A stretch of 64,000 bases of DNA from Arthrobacter sp. D5-1 (GCF_017357425.1 NZ_CP014572.1:124001-188000); one strand, 5' to 3'; shown: positions 27,710 to 36,661, numbered from the stretch's first letter. Notes: generated from the letters alone by a model not told the origin. Made by a program: numbers and translations.

Positions 27710-28444
27710 ATGCCATCGACTACTACCGGCACTTCTCGTAACCGACCCTGGACCATAGCGATTTCCGCCCTCGCGGTGGCAGTCCTGATCCTGCTGGTGG
27801 GGATCTTCGCGTATCAGGGAGGGGCATCCCAAGGGGCCAGCACCGGAGCGGCGGCCCAGGAATCCGCGGGTTCCGATAGCGCGCCGCTGGATATGTCCCG
27901 CAGGACAGCGGACGATCCGACGGCACTGGGCCCGGTTGATGCCCCGGTGGTGCTGGTCGAGTACGCAGACTACCGCTGCCCTTTCTGCGGGCTTTTCTCC
28001 CGCGATACCCTGCCGCCGTTGGTGGAAAAATACGTCAAGAGCGGTGACCTGCGCGTTGAATGGCGTGACCTGCCCGTTTTCGGCGAGCAGTCCACCATGG
28101 CTGCTGTCGCCGGCCGCGCAGCCGGGAACCAAGGCAAGTTCTGGGAGTTCAACAAGGCAGTTTTCGCCATCGCCCCCGAGCGGGGACATGCCGATCTTTC
28201 GCGGGAGCGTCTGGTGCAGATCGCACGAGAGGCCGGAGTGCCGGACGTGACGCAGTTCGAAGCGGACCTGAACTCCACGGAACTGCAGCAGGCCGTTGCC
28301 ACAGATGCACAGGAAGCGGCATCCCTGGGTGCCACCGGAACACCTACGTTCCTGGTCAATGACACGCCCCTGGTCGGTGCGCAGCCCCTGGCAACCTTCG
28401 AAAAGGCCATACAAGCCGCGCTTAAAAAGGCAGAATCCCAGTAA
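27710..28444 (+). CDS. DsbA-like membrane-anchored thiol oxidoreductase
   Basis: A 244-residue protein with an N-terminal membrane anchor (about 15-34) and an extracytoplasmic thioredoxin/DsbA fold. The active site CPFC is at Cys90-Cys93 (YADYRCPFCG) and the cis-Pro loop is GTPTFLVND. Probably forms or shuffles disulfides in secreted proteins. The AGGAGCC RBS is seven bases upstream of ATG 27710. First gene of a three-gene overlapping operon with CcdA-like and CxxC membrane proteins that could supply electrons. Operator B predicts GntR control. Confidence 0.9.
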   Translation: MPSTTTGTSRNRPWTIAISALAVAVLILLVGIFAYQGGASQGASTGAAAQESAGSDSAPLDMSRRTADDPTALGPVDAPVVLVEYADYRCPFCGLFSRDTLPPLVEKYVKSGDLRVEWRDLPVFGEQSTMAAVAGRAAGNQGKFWEFNKAVFAIAPERGHADLSRERLVQIAREAGVPDVTQFEADLNSTELQQAVATDAQEAASLGATGTPTFLVNDTPLVGAQPLATFEKAIQAALKKAESQ

Positions 28445-29313
28445 TGGTCATCGGATACGCAGGGGCCTTTCTGGGGGGTATCCTCACCCTGTTGAGCCCG
28501 TGCTCGGCGCTTTTACTGCCAGCCTTCTTCGCCTACGCATTTTCCACCAGAACCCGGCTTGTCGCGCGGACCGCCCTCTTCTATCTGGGCCTGCTTTCCA
28601 CCCTGGTGCCGCTGGGGGTATTTGCCGGGACGCTCGGGTCTCTTGTGACACAGCACCGCGGGATCCTGGTCGCGTCAGGCGCCGGAGTTGTTATTGCCCT
28701 GGGCCTCGCCCAGGTCGCCGGGATCCGGATGCCGTCCATTCTCCGGAACAACGCCCGGGCAGGATCGTCCCGTCTTTCGGTCTTCGCACTCGGCGCTGTC
28801 TATGGCATCGCCGGGGTATGCACCGGGCCGATTCTGGGGTCCATCCTGACCGTGGCGGCAGTGGGCGGCAACGCCCTGTACGGGGGAATCCTCCTGGCGG
28901 TCTACGCGCTCGGGATGGCACTGCCCCTGTTTGCGCTGTCCCTGCTGTGGGACAGGCTCGGCATTTCGGGCCGCCGCTGGTTGCGGCCACCGCCGGTAAC
29001 CATCGGCCGGTGGTCCAACTCCTGGGTCATGATCATCTCCGGCGCCCTCTCCATCGGCATCGGGGTCCTGCTGCTGGTCACAGACGGCACTGCCGGGCTC
29101 GGCGGAGTGCTCACCGTCACCGACCAGTTTCAGCTCGAATCCACCGTCAGCGGAGCAGCTTCCGGTGTTCCGAACACTGTCTTCGCGCTGCTGGCCGCGG
29201 CCATACTGGCAGTCGCTGCCGCCCTGTACTTCAAGAGCCAACGGAACGACCGTCCCGCCAGCAGCGACGCTGAGGCGACGTCAGAGGCAGCCATGAACAA
29301 GGAGAACCGATGA
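28444..29313 (+). CDS. ccdA: CcdA/DsbD-type electron-transfer membrane protein
   Basis: A 289-residue integral membrane protein of the CcdA (DsbD transmembrane) family that moves reducing equivalents from cytosolic thioredoxin to extracytoplasmic thiols. Expected features are the N-terminal LLSPCSALLLPAFFAY cysteine motif and a second redox cysteine in GIAGVCTGPILGS, with repeated helices. The start overlaps the DsbA stop by one base (TAATG), indicating coupled translation. Likely partner of the DsbA-like protein. Confidence 0.87.
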   Translation: MVIGYAGAFLGGILTLLSPCSALLLPAFFAYAFSTRTRLVARTALFYLGLLSTLVPLGVFAGTLGSLVTQHRGILVASGAGVVIALGLAQVAGIRMPSILRNNARAGSSRLSVFALGAVYGIAGVCTGPILGSILTVAAVGGNALYGGILLAVYALGMALPLFALSLLWDRLGISGRRWLRPPPVTIGRWSNSWVMIISGALSIGIGVLLLVTDGTAGLGGVLTVTDQFQLESTVSGAASGVPNTVFALLAAAILAVAAALYFKSQRNDRPASSDAEATSEAAMNKENR

Positions 29314-29849
29314 ACCCCCGAGTGACTTTGACATCAGCTCTGACCCAATGGCCCGGCCGACGCTGGCAGGCCGCAGCCGTCGCCGCGGTGGCCACTTACG
29401 TGGTGGTGGCAGTACCCACCGACCTCATCGACACTCCCCTGTTCAGCCGCGAGGTCCCGCCCACCTGGTGGTCCTTCCCGGTCCTGGCTGTCACCGCCGT
29501 ACTGACAGGACTGCTGCTGGCCACCTATGTTTCCCGCGATCCGGCCTCCGCTGACGAAAGCGACAACGAGCCGGGCCGCAAAGGCAAATTTGGGGCTGCA
29601 GGCGCCATCGTTTCCTTTTTTGCCGTGGGCTGCCCGGTCTGCAACAAGCTCGTGCTGCTGGCGCTGGGCACCTCCGGGGCCATGCAGTACTTCGAGCCGA
29701 TCCAGCCGCTGCTGGCAGTCCTTTCCATTGCCCTGCTGCTGTGGGCGTTCGTCAAGAGGGCAACCTCCGAGGACCGCTGCCCGCTGCCGCGAAGCCAGGC
29801 GGCTGCGGCAGCAACGGTGGATCATGGGGGGAAGCAGCTCTCGCCCTAG
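29310..29849 (+). CDS. Membrane protein with CPVC motif
   Basis: A 179-residue membrane protein with three to four hydrophobic segments and a conserved FFAVGCPVCNKLVLLALG stretch in which CPVC sits at a membrane face. This is reminiscent of redox partners in VKOR- or CcdA-type systems. It overlaps the CcdA gene by four bases and is the last gene of the operon; it ends tail-to-tail with the GntR gene. The exact family was not recognised; a role in thiol-redox relay is inferred from context. Confidence 0.7.
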   Translation: MNPRVTLTSALTQWPGRRWQAAAVAAVATYVVVAVPTDLIDTPLFSREVPPTWWSFPVLAVTAVLTGLLLATYVSRDPASADESDNEPGRKGKFGAAGAIVSFFAVGCPVCNKLVLLALGTSGAMQYFEPIQPLLAVLSIALLLWAFVKRATSEDRCPLPRSQAAAAATVDHGGKQLSP

Positions 29850-30625
29850 TCCCGCCGGGGCGGGTTCGCTTTGCAGCCGAAGGCAGTCGCGATGGCCACG
29901 CGGTCGCCCAGGACATAGCTGCGCCGGAACTCGAGATTGCTGGCCCGGTGACAGCCGGTCCGCTCGATCAACAACAACGGGGCGCCCTCCGCACACCCGA
30001 GCAGAAGCGCCTGGGCGGGGCTGGCGAGGACCGCTGTGAGCTGCTCCGTGCCGCCGTCAAGGACCACGCCGCACCGCCGGTCGAGCTCCCCGTACAGGGA
30101 CGCGTCACGGAAGTCGGCCTCAACCAGCTTCCCTGCGATGGCAGCAGGCAGCCAGACCTGGTCCAGGCCGATCGGTTCATCATCGGCAAGCCGGATCCGG
30201 GAGAGGTGGAAAAGTTCTGCATCCGCGGGAAGGGAAAGCTTTGCCGCCACCTCCGGGCTGGTCACCAGGTGCTGTTCCAGGACTACGCTGCCATGTCGCA
30301 TGCCGGATTCGCGGATGGAGGCAAGGACGCTGTAGATCGGCCCGTAGGCCGTGCTTCTGCCAGCCACCACCGTCGGTTTCCGCCCGGGGTGCGCGGTGAT
30401 GTGCCCGGCATCGCGCAGGGGCTTCAGCGCTGCCCGGATGGTGCCCCGGCTGACACCGTAGCGCTGGGCCAGTTCCAGTTCGCCGGGGAAGCCATCTACG
30501 AACTCTCCGGCCAGGACCTCCTGCAGGAGCTCGGCGCTGACGGTTTTCCACAGCGGGCTGCCACCTGCCCGCCCAGCGGCGCCTTCGGCGACGGATGCGA
30601 CCGCTTGTCCCTGCTGATCCTTCAC
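29846..30625 (-). CDS. GntR/HutC family regulator
   Basis: About 259 residues. It has an N-terminal GntR winged HTH (ELELAQRYGVSRGTIRAALK, then GHITAHPGRKPTVV) and a C-terminal UTRA ligand-binding domain (PIYSVLASIRESGMRHG, AELFHLSRIRLADDEPIGLD, LLLIERTG). GTG 30625 is favoured by GGGAG a few bases upstream; a GTG at 30649 is also in frame. The DNA-binding type fits the three AAATGT-n4-ACATTT palindromes at 26398, 27663 and 32328. No such site was seen in front of this gene itself. The effector is unknown. Confidence 0.88.
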   Translation of the reverse strand: MKDQQGQAVASVAEGAAGRAGGSPLWKTVSAELLQEVLAGEFVDGFPGELELAQRYGVSRGTIRAALKPLRDAGHITAHPGRKPTVVAGRSTAYGPIYSVLASIRESGMRHGSVVLEQHLVTSPEVAAKLSLPADAELFHLSRIRLADDEPIGLDQVWLPAAIAGKLVEADFRDASLYGELDRRCGVVLDGGTEQLTAVLASPAQALLLGCAEGAPLLLIERTGCHRASNLEFRRSYVLGDRVAIATAFGCKANPPRRD

Positions 30626-30748
30626 ACCGCTCCCGACGGTTGGTTCCACAAAGCTGCTGGCATCTTGACGTTACTGCATGGGGGCTTCCCGGTACCCCGT
30701 CTTCACCCCAACGGGCCTGCCGTATCTGCGATTTTCATACCCCCGGAG

Positions 30749-31021
30749 GTACGCAGGGCACGGCCCGAGGACGATTCCCAGCGCATCTTCCGGCGCGCGT
30801 ACAACTACGACGCCGCTCCGGGCGGGGGAGAAATCTCGGATTCAGGGCTGATCTTCGTGTCCTACCAGGCCGACGTCGAGAGGCAGTTCATCCCCATCCA
30901 GCGGCGGCTGGATGAGATGGACATGCTCAACCAGTGGACGACGCCGGTCGGGTCGGCTGTTTTTGCCATTCCCCCGGGGAGCCGCGAGGGCGGTTTCATT
31001 GGCGAGGGCCTGTTCGCCTGA
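30749..31021 (+). pseudogene. C-terminal fragment of a Dyp-type peroxidase (EfeB-like)
   Basis: The last 90 codons of a DyP peroxidase are recognisable: DSQRIFRRAYNYD, GLIFVSYQADVERQFIPIQ, then NQWTTPVGSAVFAIPPG and GGFIGEGLF. The heme-binding N-terminal two thirds (GxxDG region and proximal His) is absent; upstream sequence in this frame runs through the antisense of the GntR gene. There is no start codon or RBS of its own, so it is a truncated relic, probably of a recombination event that brought in the flanking genes. Confidence 0.8.
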
Positions 31022-31129
31022 CCCGGCGGCGCGGGTCACGCACCATCCATCGAGTCTCATCGGAAGGATGCTGCGTGGCCGCGCGCCGAATCAGCGCGCG
31101 GCTACGTGCAGCACTGGGTCAGGGCGTGC

Positions 31130-32317
31130 TCATGGTTCGGGTTTCGCGAGCACATATCCGGTGCTGCTTTCGCGGGTGGGAAAGAGTGCTGAGCCATCGG
31201 CCAATACGGCCTCGGGAAGGACAAACTGCCCGGATTCAAGGACCGCACCGGATTCAAGATCCATCCTGGCCGACGTGCCGTCAAGCCGCGCATACACCGC
31301 TCCGTGCCCGGCGGCGAAAACCTCGGCATCCTTGGCGGCTTTGCTCCAGAGCAGCCCCGTACCAGGGCGCACGGCCTGGAGAACATGATCGCCGCTTGCC
31401 TGCCGGGCAGTGAACAGCACCGTTCCGGTTGCTCCATCAACCCTGGCGATGCCCGCCGGCGTCCCGGATGCCTGGGCCAGTTCTTTCCCGGTTTGGAGGT
31501 CGTAAACCACCGGGACGCTGGAGTCTCCGCCCGCCGTCCACTCAAGAACCACCACGCCGCCGCTCGAGGGGCCGTAGCTTCCCCGGAACACCACGTGCGC
31601 TTCCGGGTCCGCCGCGGGCGGCCGGCGAAGGTCGCTGGAGCTCCACAACAGCCGGCCGGAGCCGGCGTCGATGGCAGTCAGTGCCGGACCGTCGCCGAGC
31701 AGAACGGTGCCGTGATGCTCGTACAGCGCTGTTCCCGGCCGGGCGTTGAGGTCCACCACTGCCCCGGTATCGGCATCGAGCACTGTGCCTGGCGCTTTCT
31801 CAGCGGTGAGTCCCTTGGGGGTGTTGGCGAAGATCAGTCCGCCGGTGGAGGGACCTGGCACTTCTGTGGGACCCCAAAGTGTTTCACCGTCATCAACGGC
31901 GAATGCCGTTGCCACCGTGACGCTGACGGGACCCTTCCCGTCGGTACGAGCGTCCGAATCAAGGATGACAATGGAAGGTTCACCGTTCACAGAAGTCAGT
32001 ACGGTCCCCACGCAGGAGGGGTTCGTGTCGATCCTCCATCGTGTGCCGGAGGAATTAAAGCCGTAGAAACTCAAGTTCTCCCTGCCGGCGGCAGGAAAGA
32101 CGGAGCCGGTGAAGGCCGAGCCGCTCCCCTGGGGAGCGCTGTCCACGGACACAGTACTGACGGGGCGGAACCCGGGAAAGTAGCCATCCCCTCCGGCACT
32201 GGAAACCGCCCGGGTCAGCGGATCCCCCACCTCCACCTGCCGGGCGCCGGCGCCGGAACCGCCGCCGGAGCACGCGCTCAACAGCAGCAGCGCGGGGGCG
32301 GACAGGGCAATCACCAT
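31130..32317 (-). CDS. PQQ-like beta-propeller lipoprotein
   Basis: A 395-residue surface lipoprotein. The signal peptide carries a lipobox (LLLLSAC) with Cys near residue 17. The mature part has repeated blade-like segments (LTAIDAGSGRLLWSSS, VVYDLQTGKELAQASG, LQAVRPGTGLLWSKAA) of PQQ/quinoprotein-like propellers. No PQQ-site residues could be confirmed, so it may be a binding or scaffold propeller. The start at ATG 32317 is the most compact. An ATG at 32341 is possible but lies inside operator C. Confidence 0.75.
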   Translation of the reverse strand: MVIALSAPALLLLSACSGGGSGAGARQVEVGDPLTRAVSSAGGDGYFPGFRPVSTVSVDSAPQGSGSAFTGSVFPAAGRENLSFYGFNSSGTRWRIDTNPSCVGTVLTSVNGEPSIVILDSDARTDGKGPVSVTVATAFAVDDGETLWGPTEVPGPSTGGLIFANTPKGLTAEKAPGTVLDADTGAVVDLNARPGTALYEHHGTVLLGDGPALTAIDAGSGRLLWSSSDLRRPPAADPEAHVVFRGSYGPSSGGVVVLEWTAGGDSSVPVVYDLQTGKELAQASGTPAGIARVDGATGTVLFTARQASGDHVLQAVRPGTGLLWSKAAKDAEVFAAGHGAVYARLDGTSARMDLESGAVLESGQFVLPEAVLADGSALFPTRESSTGYVLAKPEP

Positions 32318-32327
32318 CACCCATGAG

Positions 32328-32343
32328 CAATGTTTATACATTT
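32328..32343 (-). promoter_or_regulatory. GntR/HutC-type operator C
   Basis: CAATGT-TTAT-ACATTT, 15/16 identical to operator A. It immediately precedes the lipoprotein gene and overlaps a possible alternative start codon, so binding would block transcription or its start. Confidence 0.75.
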
Positions 32344-32400
32344 GATGGCAGGCTACCACGCCGGGCAGGCCCCCAGGCTGGCGGACGTCAGGGGCCGGCG

Positions 32401-32781
32401 CTACAGCCTGACGTAGGCCCAGCCATCCCATTGGCGCCAGGCCAGATGGGCGATGGCTGCGGGAACCGTGCCCACGCCCGGGGCGAGGTCTATGTCTTCC
32501 ATGCCTGCCGAGCGCATGCTGTTGCCGCAGGCGAGGATGCCCACGTCCAGTTCTCCGGCGTTGGTGATGGCTTCAGTGGCGGGTGAACTTTTGGCGAGGA
32601 GCTTGACACCGGGCCCCTGGATTACCACTTCAATGCCAGGTCCCTGGCCGAGTGCGGCGCGGGCGTTGGCGGCACTGCGCAGGACACCGGCCAAGGCATC
32701 CTGCTCGAGCGGGCCGGCTGAGTGGATCAGCAAGCCGGGTCGGGCCTGCTCAGTCTCTGGAACCGTTGTTTCCATGGACAT
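32401..32781 (-). CDS. DsrE family protein
   Basis: A 126-residue DsrE/DsrF-like protein (LIHSAGPLEQDALAGVLRSA, VVIQGPGVKLLA, ILACGNSM, then PAAIAHLAWRQWDGWAYVRL). Single-domain DsrE proteins take part in sulfur relay or bind sulfane-sulfur carriers. Cys in ILACGNSM matches the usual conserved cysteine position. ATG 32781 is two bases after the DUF302 stop; it ends a three-gene unit with the CstR-like regulator, consistent with reactive-sulfur handling. Confidence 0.83.
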   Translation of the reverse strand: MSMETTVPETEQARPGLLIHSAGPLEQDALAGVLRSAANARAALGQGPGIEVVIQGPGVKLLAKSSPATEAITNAGELDVGILACGNSMRSAGMEDIDLAPGVGTVPAAIAHLAWRQWDGWAYVRL

Positions 32782-32783
32782 CT

Positions 32784-33200
32784 TTACTTCGCCGCTTCGC
32801 CCAAGTCGGTGAGGGCTTTCCGGAGGCGGGTCCCGGCGTCGTCGGCTACTTCTTTGACTGACGGGGAGGCGCTGAGCTGGACCATGGTCTGGGGGTCGAT
32901 GGCTTCCACCGTGGTCAGCTCTGCATCCTTGTTCCGGCGCACCACGACATTGCACGGCAGCAGCGCACCGATTTCTGGTTCGGCGGCGAGGGCGCGGCTG
33001 GCAAGGGCGGGGTTGCAGGCGCCGAGGATGACGTAGTCGCCGACAGCGTCCGCGGCTTCGGCGCCAAGCTTGGCTTCGAAGGTGGAGCGGACGTTGATCT
33101 CGGTGAGGATTCCGAACCCCTGGGCTGCCAGGGCGTCCCGGGTGCGGTCCAGGGCTTCAGCCCACGGAAGGTCGACGGTGGCGGTGAGAGTGTATGTCAT
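32784..33200 (-). CDS. DUF302 family protein
   Basis: A 138-residue cytosolic DUF302 protein (TVDLPWAEALDRTRDALAAQ, GFGILTEINVRSTF, GACNPALASRAL, LLPCNVVVR). DUF302 proteins commonly sit in sulfur-oxidation and persulfide-response operons; biochemical role unknown. ATG 33200 follows GAGGAGAACC. Lies between the CstR-like regulator and the DsrE gene on the same strand, and its promoter probably includes the tandem boxes at 33527-33562. Confidence 0.87.
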   Translation of the reverse strand: MTYTLTATVDLPWAEALDRTRDALAAQGFGILTEINVRSTFEAKLGAEAADAVGDYVILGACNPALASRALAAEPEIGALLPCNVVVRRNKDAELTTVEAIDPQTMVQLSASPSVKEVADDAGTRLRKALTDLGEAAK

Positions 33201-33232
33201 GGTTCTCCTCGAAGGCTCGAAAGTCGGACGGG

Positions 33233-33562
<330 letters not shown>

Positions 33563-33615
33563 TCTGTAATACTCGGTGGGGTAGCCACCCTTCCCCCCCT
33601 TCCGAGAGGCCAACC

Positions 33616-34236
33616 ATGACTTCCCCTTCCACGGCACCCGCTGTTACCGCCCTTGCTCCTGAGACCCTCCAGTCCTGGTTCAAAGAGCACCAGGACCTCG
33701 TGGTGATCGACGTGCGGTCCGCCGCTGAGTTCGAGTCCCTGCACATCCGCGGCTCTTACAACGTGCCGCTGCCGCTTTTGTCCGAGCACACCGATGAGCT
33801 CGCCACCCGGCTGGGTTCCCGCGTGGTCCTGGTCTGCCAGTCCGGCGTTCGCGCCGAGCAGGCCCGGCAGCGCCTTGCCAAGGCCGGGATCGACACCGCC
33901 TACGTCCTGACCGGCGGCGCGCCCGGTTTCGCCGCTGCCGGCGGTGACGTGGTCAAGGGCAAGGACCGCTGGGACCTGGAGCGGCAGGTCCGCCTCGTGG
34001 CCGGGTCCCTGGTGGTCCTGGGACTGGCCGGCGGCAAGTTCATCTCCCCGAAGATCCGGACGCTTGCCGGGGTCATCGGCACGGGCCTGACGTTCTCAGC
34101 GGCCACCAACACCTGCGCCATGGGCCAGGCCATCTCGGCCATGCCATGGAACAAGGCTGCCCAGGAGCCCACCCGCGAAAGCGCCATCCTGACCCTGCCT
34201 GGTGACGCCAGCAAGAGCCCGGAAGCCGCAGCCTAA
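33616..34236 (+). CDS. Membrane-anchored rhodanese (rhodanese-DUF2892)
   Basis: A 206-residue protein. The N-terminal rhodanese domain has VVIDVRSAAEF and active loop CQSGVRAEQ. The C-terminal part has two membrane helices with LAGVIGTGLTFSAATNTCAMG (DUF2892-like). It probably takes sulfane sulfur at the membrane and passes it on or to sulfite. ATG 33616 follows GAGAGG. First gene of the cst-like operon; its stop overlaps the TauE start. Confidence 0.88.
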   Translation: MTSPSTAPAVTALAPETLQSWFKEHQDLVVIDVRSAAEFESLHIRGSYNVPLPLLSEHTDELATRLGSRVVLVCQSGVRAEQARQRLAKAGIDTAYVLTGGAPGFAAAGGDVVKGKDRWDLERQVRLVAGSLVVLGLAGGKFISPKIRTLAGVIGTGLTFSAATNTCAMGQAISAMPWNKAAQEPTRESAILTLPGDASKSPEAAA

Positions 34237-35135
34237 TGACCACCACCCTGATCCTCGTTCTGGCCCTGTCGGTGGTCATCGGACTCTCGCTCGGCGTCCT
34301 GGGCGGCGGCGGCTCCATCCTGACCGTCCCGATCCTGGTCTACGTGGCAGGGTTTGAGGCCAAGGAAGCCATCGCAGCCTCGCTCTTCGTCGTCGGCGTC
34401 ACCTCCGCGGTCAGCGTGTTCAGCCACGCCCGCGGGGGCAGGGTGATGTGGCGGACCGGGCTGATCTTCGGCGCGGCCGGCATGGCCGGTGCGTTCGTCG
34501 GCGGACTGCTCGGCGGGCATATCCCGGGCCAGATCCTGCTGATCGCCTTCGCCGTCATGATGGTGGCCACGTCCGTGGCCATGCTCCGCGGGCGGAGGAA
34601 GAAGAACGACGACGGCGCGGCGCCGGTCAAGCACGAACTTCCCCTTGGCAGGGTGCTGCTGGACGGCGCCGTCGTCGGGCTCGTGACCGGACTGGTAGGC
34701 GCGGGCGGCGGATTCCTCGTGGTCCCGGCCCTGGCACTCCTGGGCGGCCTGCCGATGTCCGTGGCCGTGGGCACTTCCCTGGTGGTCATCGCCATGAAGT
34801 CCTTCGCAGGGCTCGCCGGATACCTCACCACCGTCCAGCTTGACTGGGGCATCACCCTCGGCGTGACCGCCGCAGCCATCGTCGGCACACTCGCCGGGTC
34901 CAAGCTCGCCGGCCGCATCCCGGAAGCGGCCCTGCGCAAGGCCTTCGGCTGGTTTGTCCTGGCCATGGGAACCTTTGTCCTCATCCAGCAGGCACCGGCC
35001 GACCTCCGATGGTTCATCGCCGCCGGAATCGCAGCCCTCACCGCGGCCACCGCCGGCATCTGCTGGTTCTTCATCAGCTCCTGCCCCCTGCGCAACCGCA
35101 CCGGCCGGCGCAGCGACATGCCCTCACCAGTCTGA
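34236..35135 (+). CDS. tauE: TauE/SafE family sulfite exporter
   Basis: A 299-residue membrane protein with a duplicated set of about four helices each (GVLGGGGSILTVPILVYVAG in the first repeat, TGLVGAGGGFLVVPALALLGG in the second), the TauE/SafE hallmark. Expected to export sulfite or thiosulfate formed when persulfides are oxidised. The start overlaps the rhodanese stop by one base. Directly analogous to the tauE gene of Staphylococcus cst operons. Confidence 0.9.
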   Translation: MTTTLILVLALSVVIGLSLGVLGGGGSILTVPILVYVAGFEAKEAIAASLFVVGVTSAVSVFSHARGGRVMWRTGLIFGAAGMAGAFVGGLLGGHIPGQILLIAFAVMMVATSVAMLRGRRKKNDDGAAPVKHELPLGRVLLDGAVVGLVTGLVGAGGGFLVVPALALLGGLPMSVAVGTSLVVIAMKSFAGLAGYLTTVQLDWGITLGVTAAAIVGTLAGSKLAGRIPEAALRKAFGWFVLAMGTFVLIQQAPADLRWFIAAGIAALTAATAGICWFFISSCPLRNRTGRRSDMPSPV

Positions 35136-35160
35136 ACAGCCACCAACCAAGGAGAACATC

Positions 35161-35502
35161 ATGGGCCTCATCAGCTCTCTGAAAAAAGCCTTCAGCAAGC
35201 CCTACACAACGGTCTCAGTAGCTGAGGCCAAGGACCTTCTGTCTTCAGGTGCCGCGCTGATTGATGTCCGCTCAGCCCAGGAATGGCGCTCCGGACGGGC
35301 TCCCCAGGCCAAGCATGTGCCGCTGGACCGGCTGCAGACCAGCACCGCCGGAATCAACAAGAACAAGCCCGTGATCGCCGTCTGCGCCTCCGGGGTCCGC
35401 TCCGCATCAGCGGCACGGCTCCTCGCTTCCCAGGGGTACCAGGCCTACTCCCTGCGCGGCGGCATGGGCGCCTGGCGCGCAGCCGGCGAACCCGTCCGCT
35501 AA
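35161..35502 (+). CDS. Rhodanese-like sulfurtransferase
   Basis: A 113-residue single-domain rhodanese with a short basic N-terminal extension, ALIDVRSAQEW and active loop CASGVRS. Transfers sulfane sulfur between thiols. Start ATG 35161 has an AAGGAG RBS. Second of four small rhodanese genes in this operon; the N-terminal extension sets it apart from the next. Confidence 0.9.
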   Translation: MGLISSLKKAFSKPYTTVSVAEAKDLLSSGAALIDVRSAQEWRSGRAPQAKHVPLDRLQTSTAGINKNKPVIAVCASGVRSASAARLLASQGYQAYSLRGGMGAWRAAGEPVR

Positions 35503-35529
35503 CAACCATCACATCCGAAGGAGAACCCA

Positions 35530-35826
35530 ATGGCTGAAATCACCGTCACCGAAGCCGACCAGCGGCGCACCAGCGCCCGTATCCTCGATGTCCGTGAGGA
35601 CTTCGAGGTCGAGGAAGGCATGATCCCCGGCGCCCTGCACATCCCCATGGGCCAGCTGCAGGCACGCCTGTCCGAACTGGACCCCGCCGTGCCCGTCATC
35701 GCGGTCTGCCGCAGCGGCAACCGCAGCGCCAAGGTCGCTGATGCCCTCAACGGTGCCGGCTTCACCGCGGACACCATGGCCGGCGGCATGATCGCCTGGA
35801 CCCGCGCCGGCCTTCCCACCACATAG
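35530..35826 (+). CDS. Rhodanese-like sulfurtransferase
   Basis: A 98-residue minimal rhodanese with ILDVREDFEVEEGMIPGALH and active loop CRSGNRS. GAAGGAG precedes ATG 35530 after a 27-base spacer. Likely a soluble carrier of sulfane sulfur between the persulfide dioxygenase and acceptors such as thioredoxin, whose gene is next. Confidence 0.9.
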   Translation: MAEITVTEADQRRTSARILDVREDFEVEEGMIPGALHIPMGQLQARLSELDPAVPVIAVCRSGNRSAKVADALNGAGFTADTMAGGMIAWTRAGLPTT

Positions 35827-35883
35827 CACCTCCGGTTCCGCCACCCTCCACCCAGCCAACTCCCGAAAGGAACATGAAAGACG

Positions 35884-36246
35884 ATGGCAACCATTGACCT
35901 CACCGAACAGAGCTTCGCCGAGACCCTGGAGAGCAACGAGATCGTCTTCGTTGACTTCTGGGCAGCCTGGTGTGGCCCGTGCCGCATGTTCGCCCCCACC
36001 TACGGAGCGGCCGCGGAACGGCACCCGGACATTACCTTCGCCAAGGTGGACACCGAAGCCGAACAAGCCCTGGCTGCAGCGGCGAGCATCACCTCCATCC
36101 CCACCCTCATGGCCTTCAAGGACAAGACCCTGGTCTTCTCCCAGCCCGGAGCCCTCAACGCCACCGGCCTCGAAGAAGTCATCCAAGCCGTCAAGAACGT
36201 CGACATGAATGAGCTCCGCGCCCAGGCCGGACCCCAGAACGCCTGA
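35884..36246 (+). CDS. trxA: Thioredoxin
   Basis: A 120-residue thioredoxin with WCGPC (Cys30-Cys33) and SITSIPTLMAF cis-Pro loop. In a sulfur-stress operon it can reduce protein persulfides or accept sulfur from rhodaneses, releasing sulfide. RBS GAAAGGAA lies upstream of ATG 35884. Only four bases separate it from the next rhodanese gene, so the two are probably translationally coupled. Confidence 0.93.
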   Translation: MATIDLTEQSFAETLESNEIVFVDFWAAWCGPCRMFAPTYGAAAERHPDITFAKVDTEAEQALAAAASITSIPTLMAFKDKTLVFSQPGALNATGLEEVIQAVKNVDMNELRAQAGPQNA

Positions 36247-36250
36247 TGCG

Positions 36251-36661
36251 ATGCCAGGCGACCATGCGTACCGCACTGTCACGGCACACGAACTCGCCAC
36301 GGTGTGGCCGCGAGCCACGCTGGTGGACGTCCGGAGCCGGGAAGAGCATGCCACCGCATACGTCCCCGGGAGCCTGAACATTCCCTTGGGCGAATTAACC
36401 TCCCGGCTCGCAGACCTGCCCGGCGGCACGCTTTACCTCATGTGCGGGTCAGGAAAACGCAGCAGCCAGGCCGCGCGGATCCTTACCGACCGCGGATACA
36501 CCACCGCGAACGTGGCCGGTGGGATCACCGAGTGGTACCGGGCAGGCCACCCGGTCGCCTATCAACCCATCCCGGAAAACCCGTCACGGCAACAACCTGG
36601 CCATGCCCCGGCAGGCCTGCGCAGTCTCCTGCACAAGCTGTTCCACAGAAATACGGCCTAG
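36251..36661 (+). CDS. Rhodanese-like sulfurtransferase
   Basis: A 136-residue rhodanese with TLVDVRSREEHATAYVPGSL and active loop CGSGKRS, followed by a basic tail (RSLLHKLFHRN) that could contact membrane or RNA. ATG 36251 begins four bases after the thioredoxin stop. Last gene before a third operator region at 36681, which starts a new transcription unit for the persulfide dioxygenase. Confidence 0.88.
   Translation: MPGDHAYRTVTAHELATVWPRATLVDVRSREEHATAYVPGSLNIPLGELTSRLADLPGGTLYLMCGSGKRSSQAARILTDRGYTTANVAGGITEWYRAGHPVAYQPIPENPSRQQPGHAPAGLRSLLHKLFHRNTA

Noticed and set aside
29741..30748. Plus-strand open frame running through the GntR gene
   Set aside because: Only its last 90 codons match a known family (Dyp peroxidase relic); the rest is antisense to a well-supported GntR gene.
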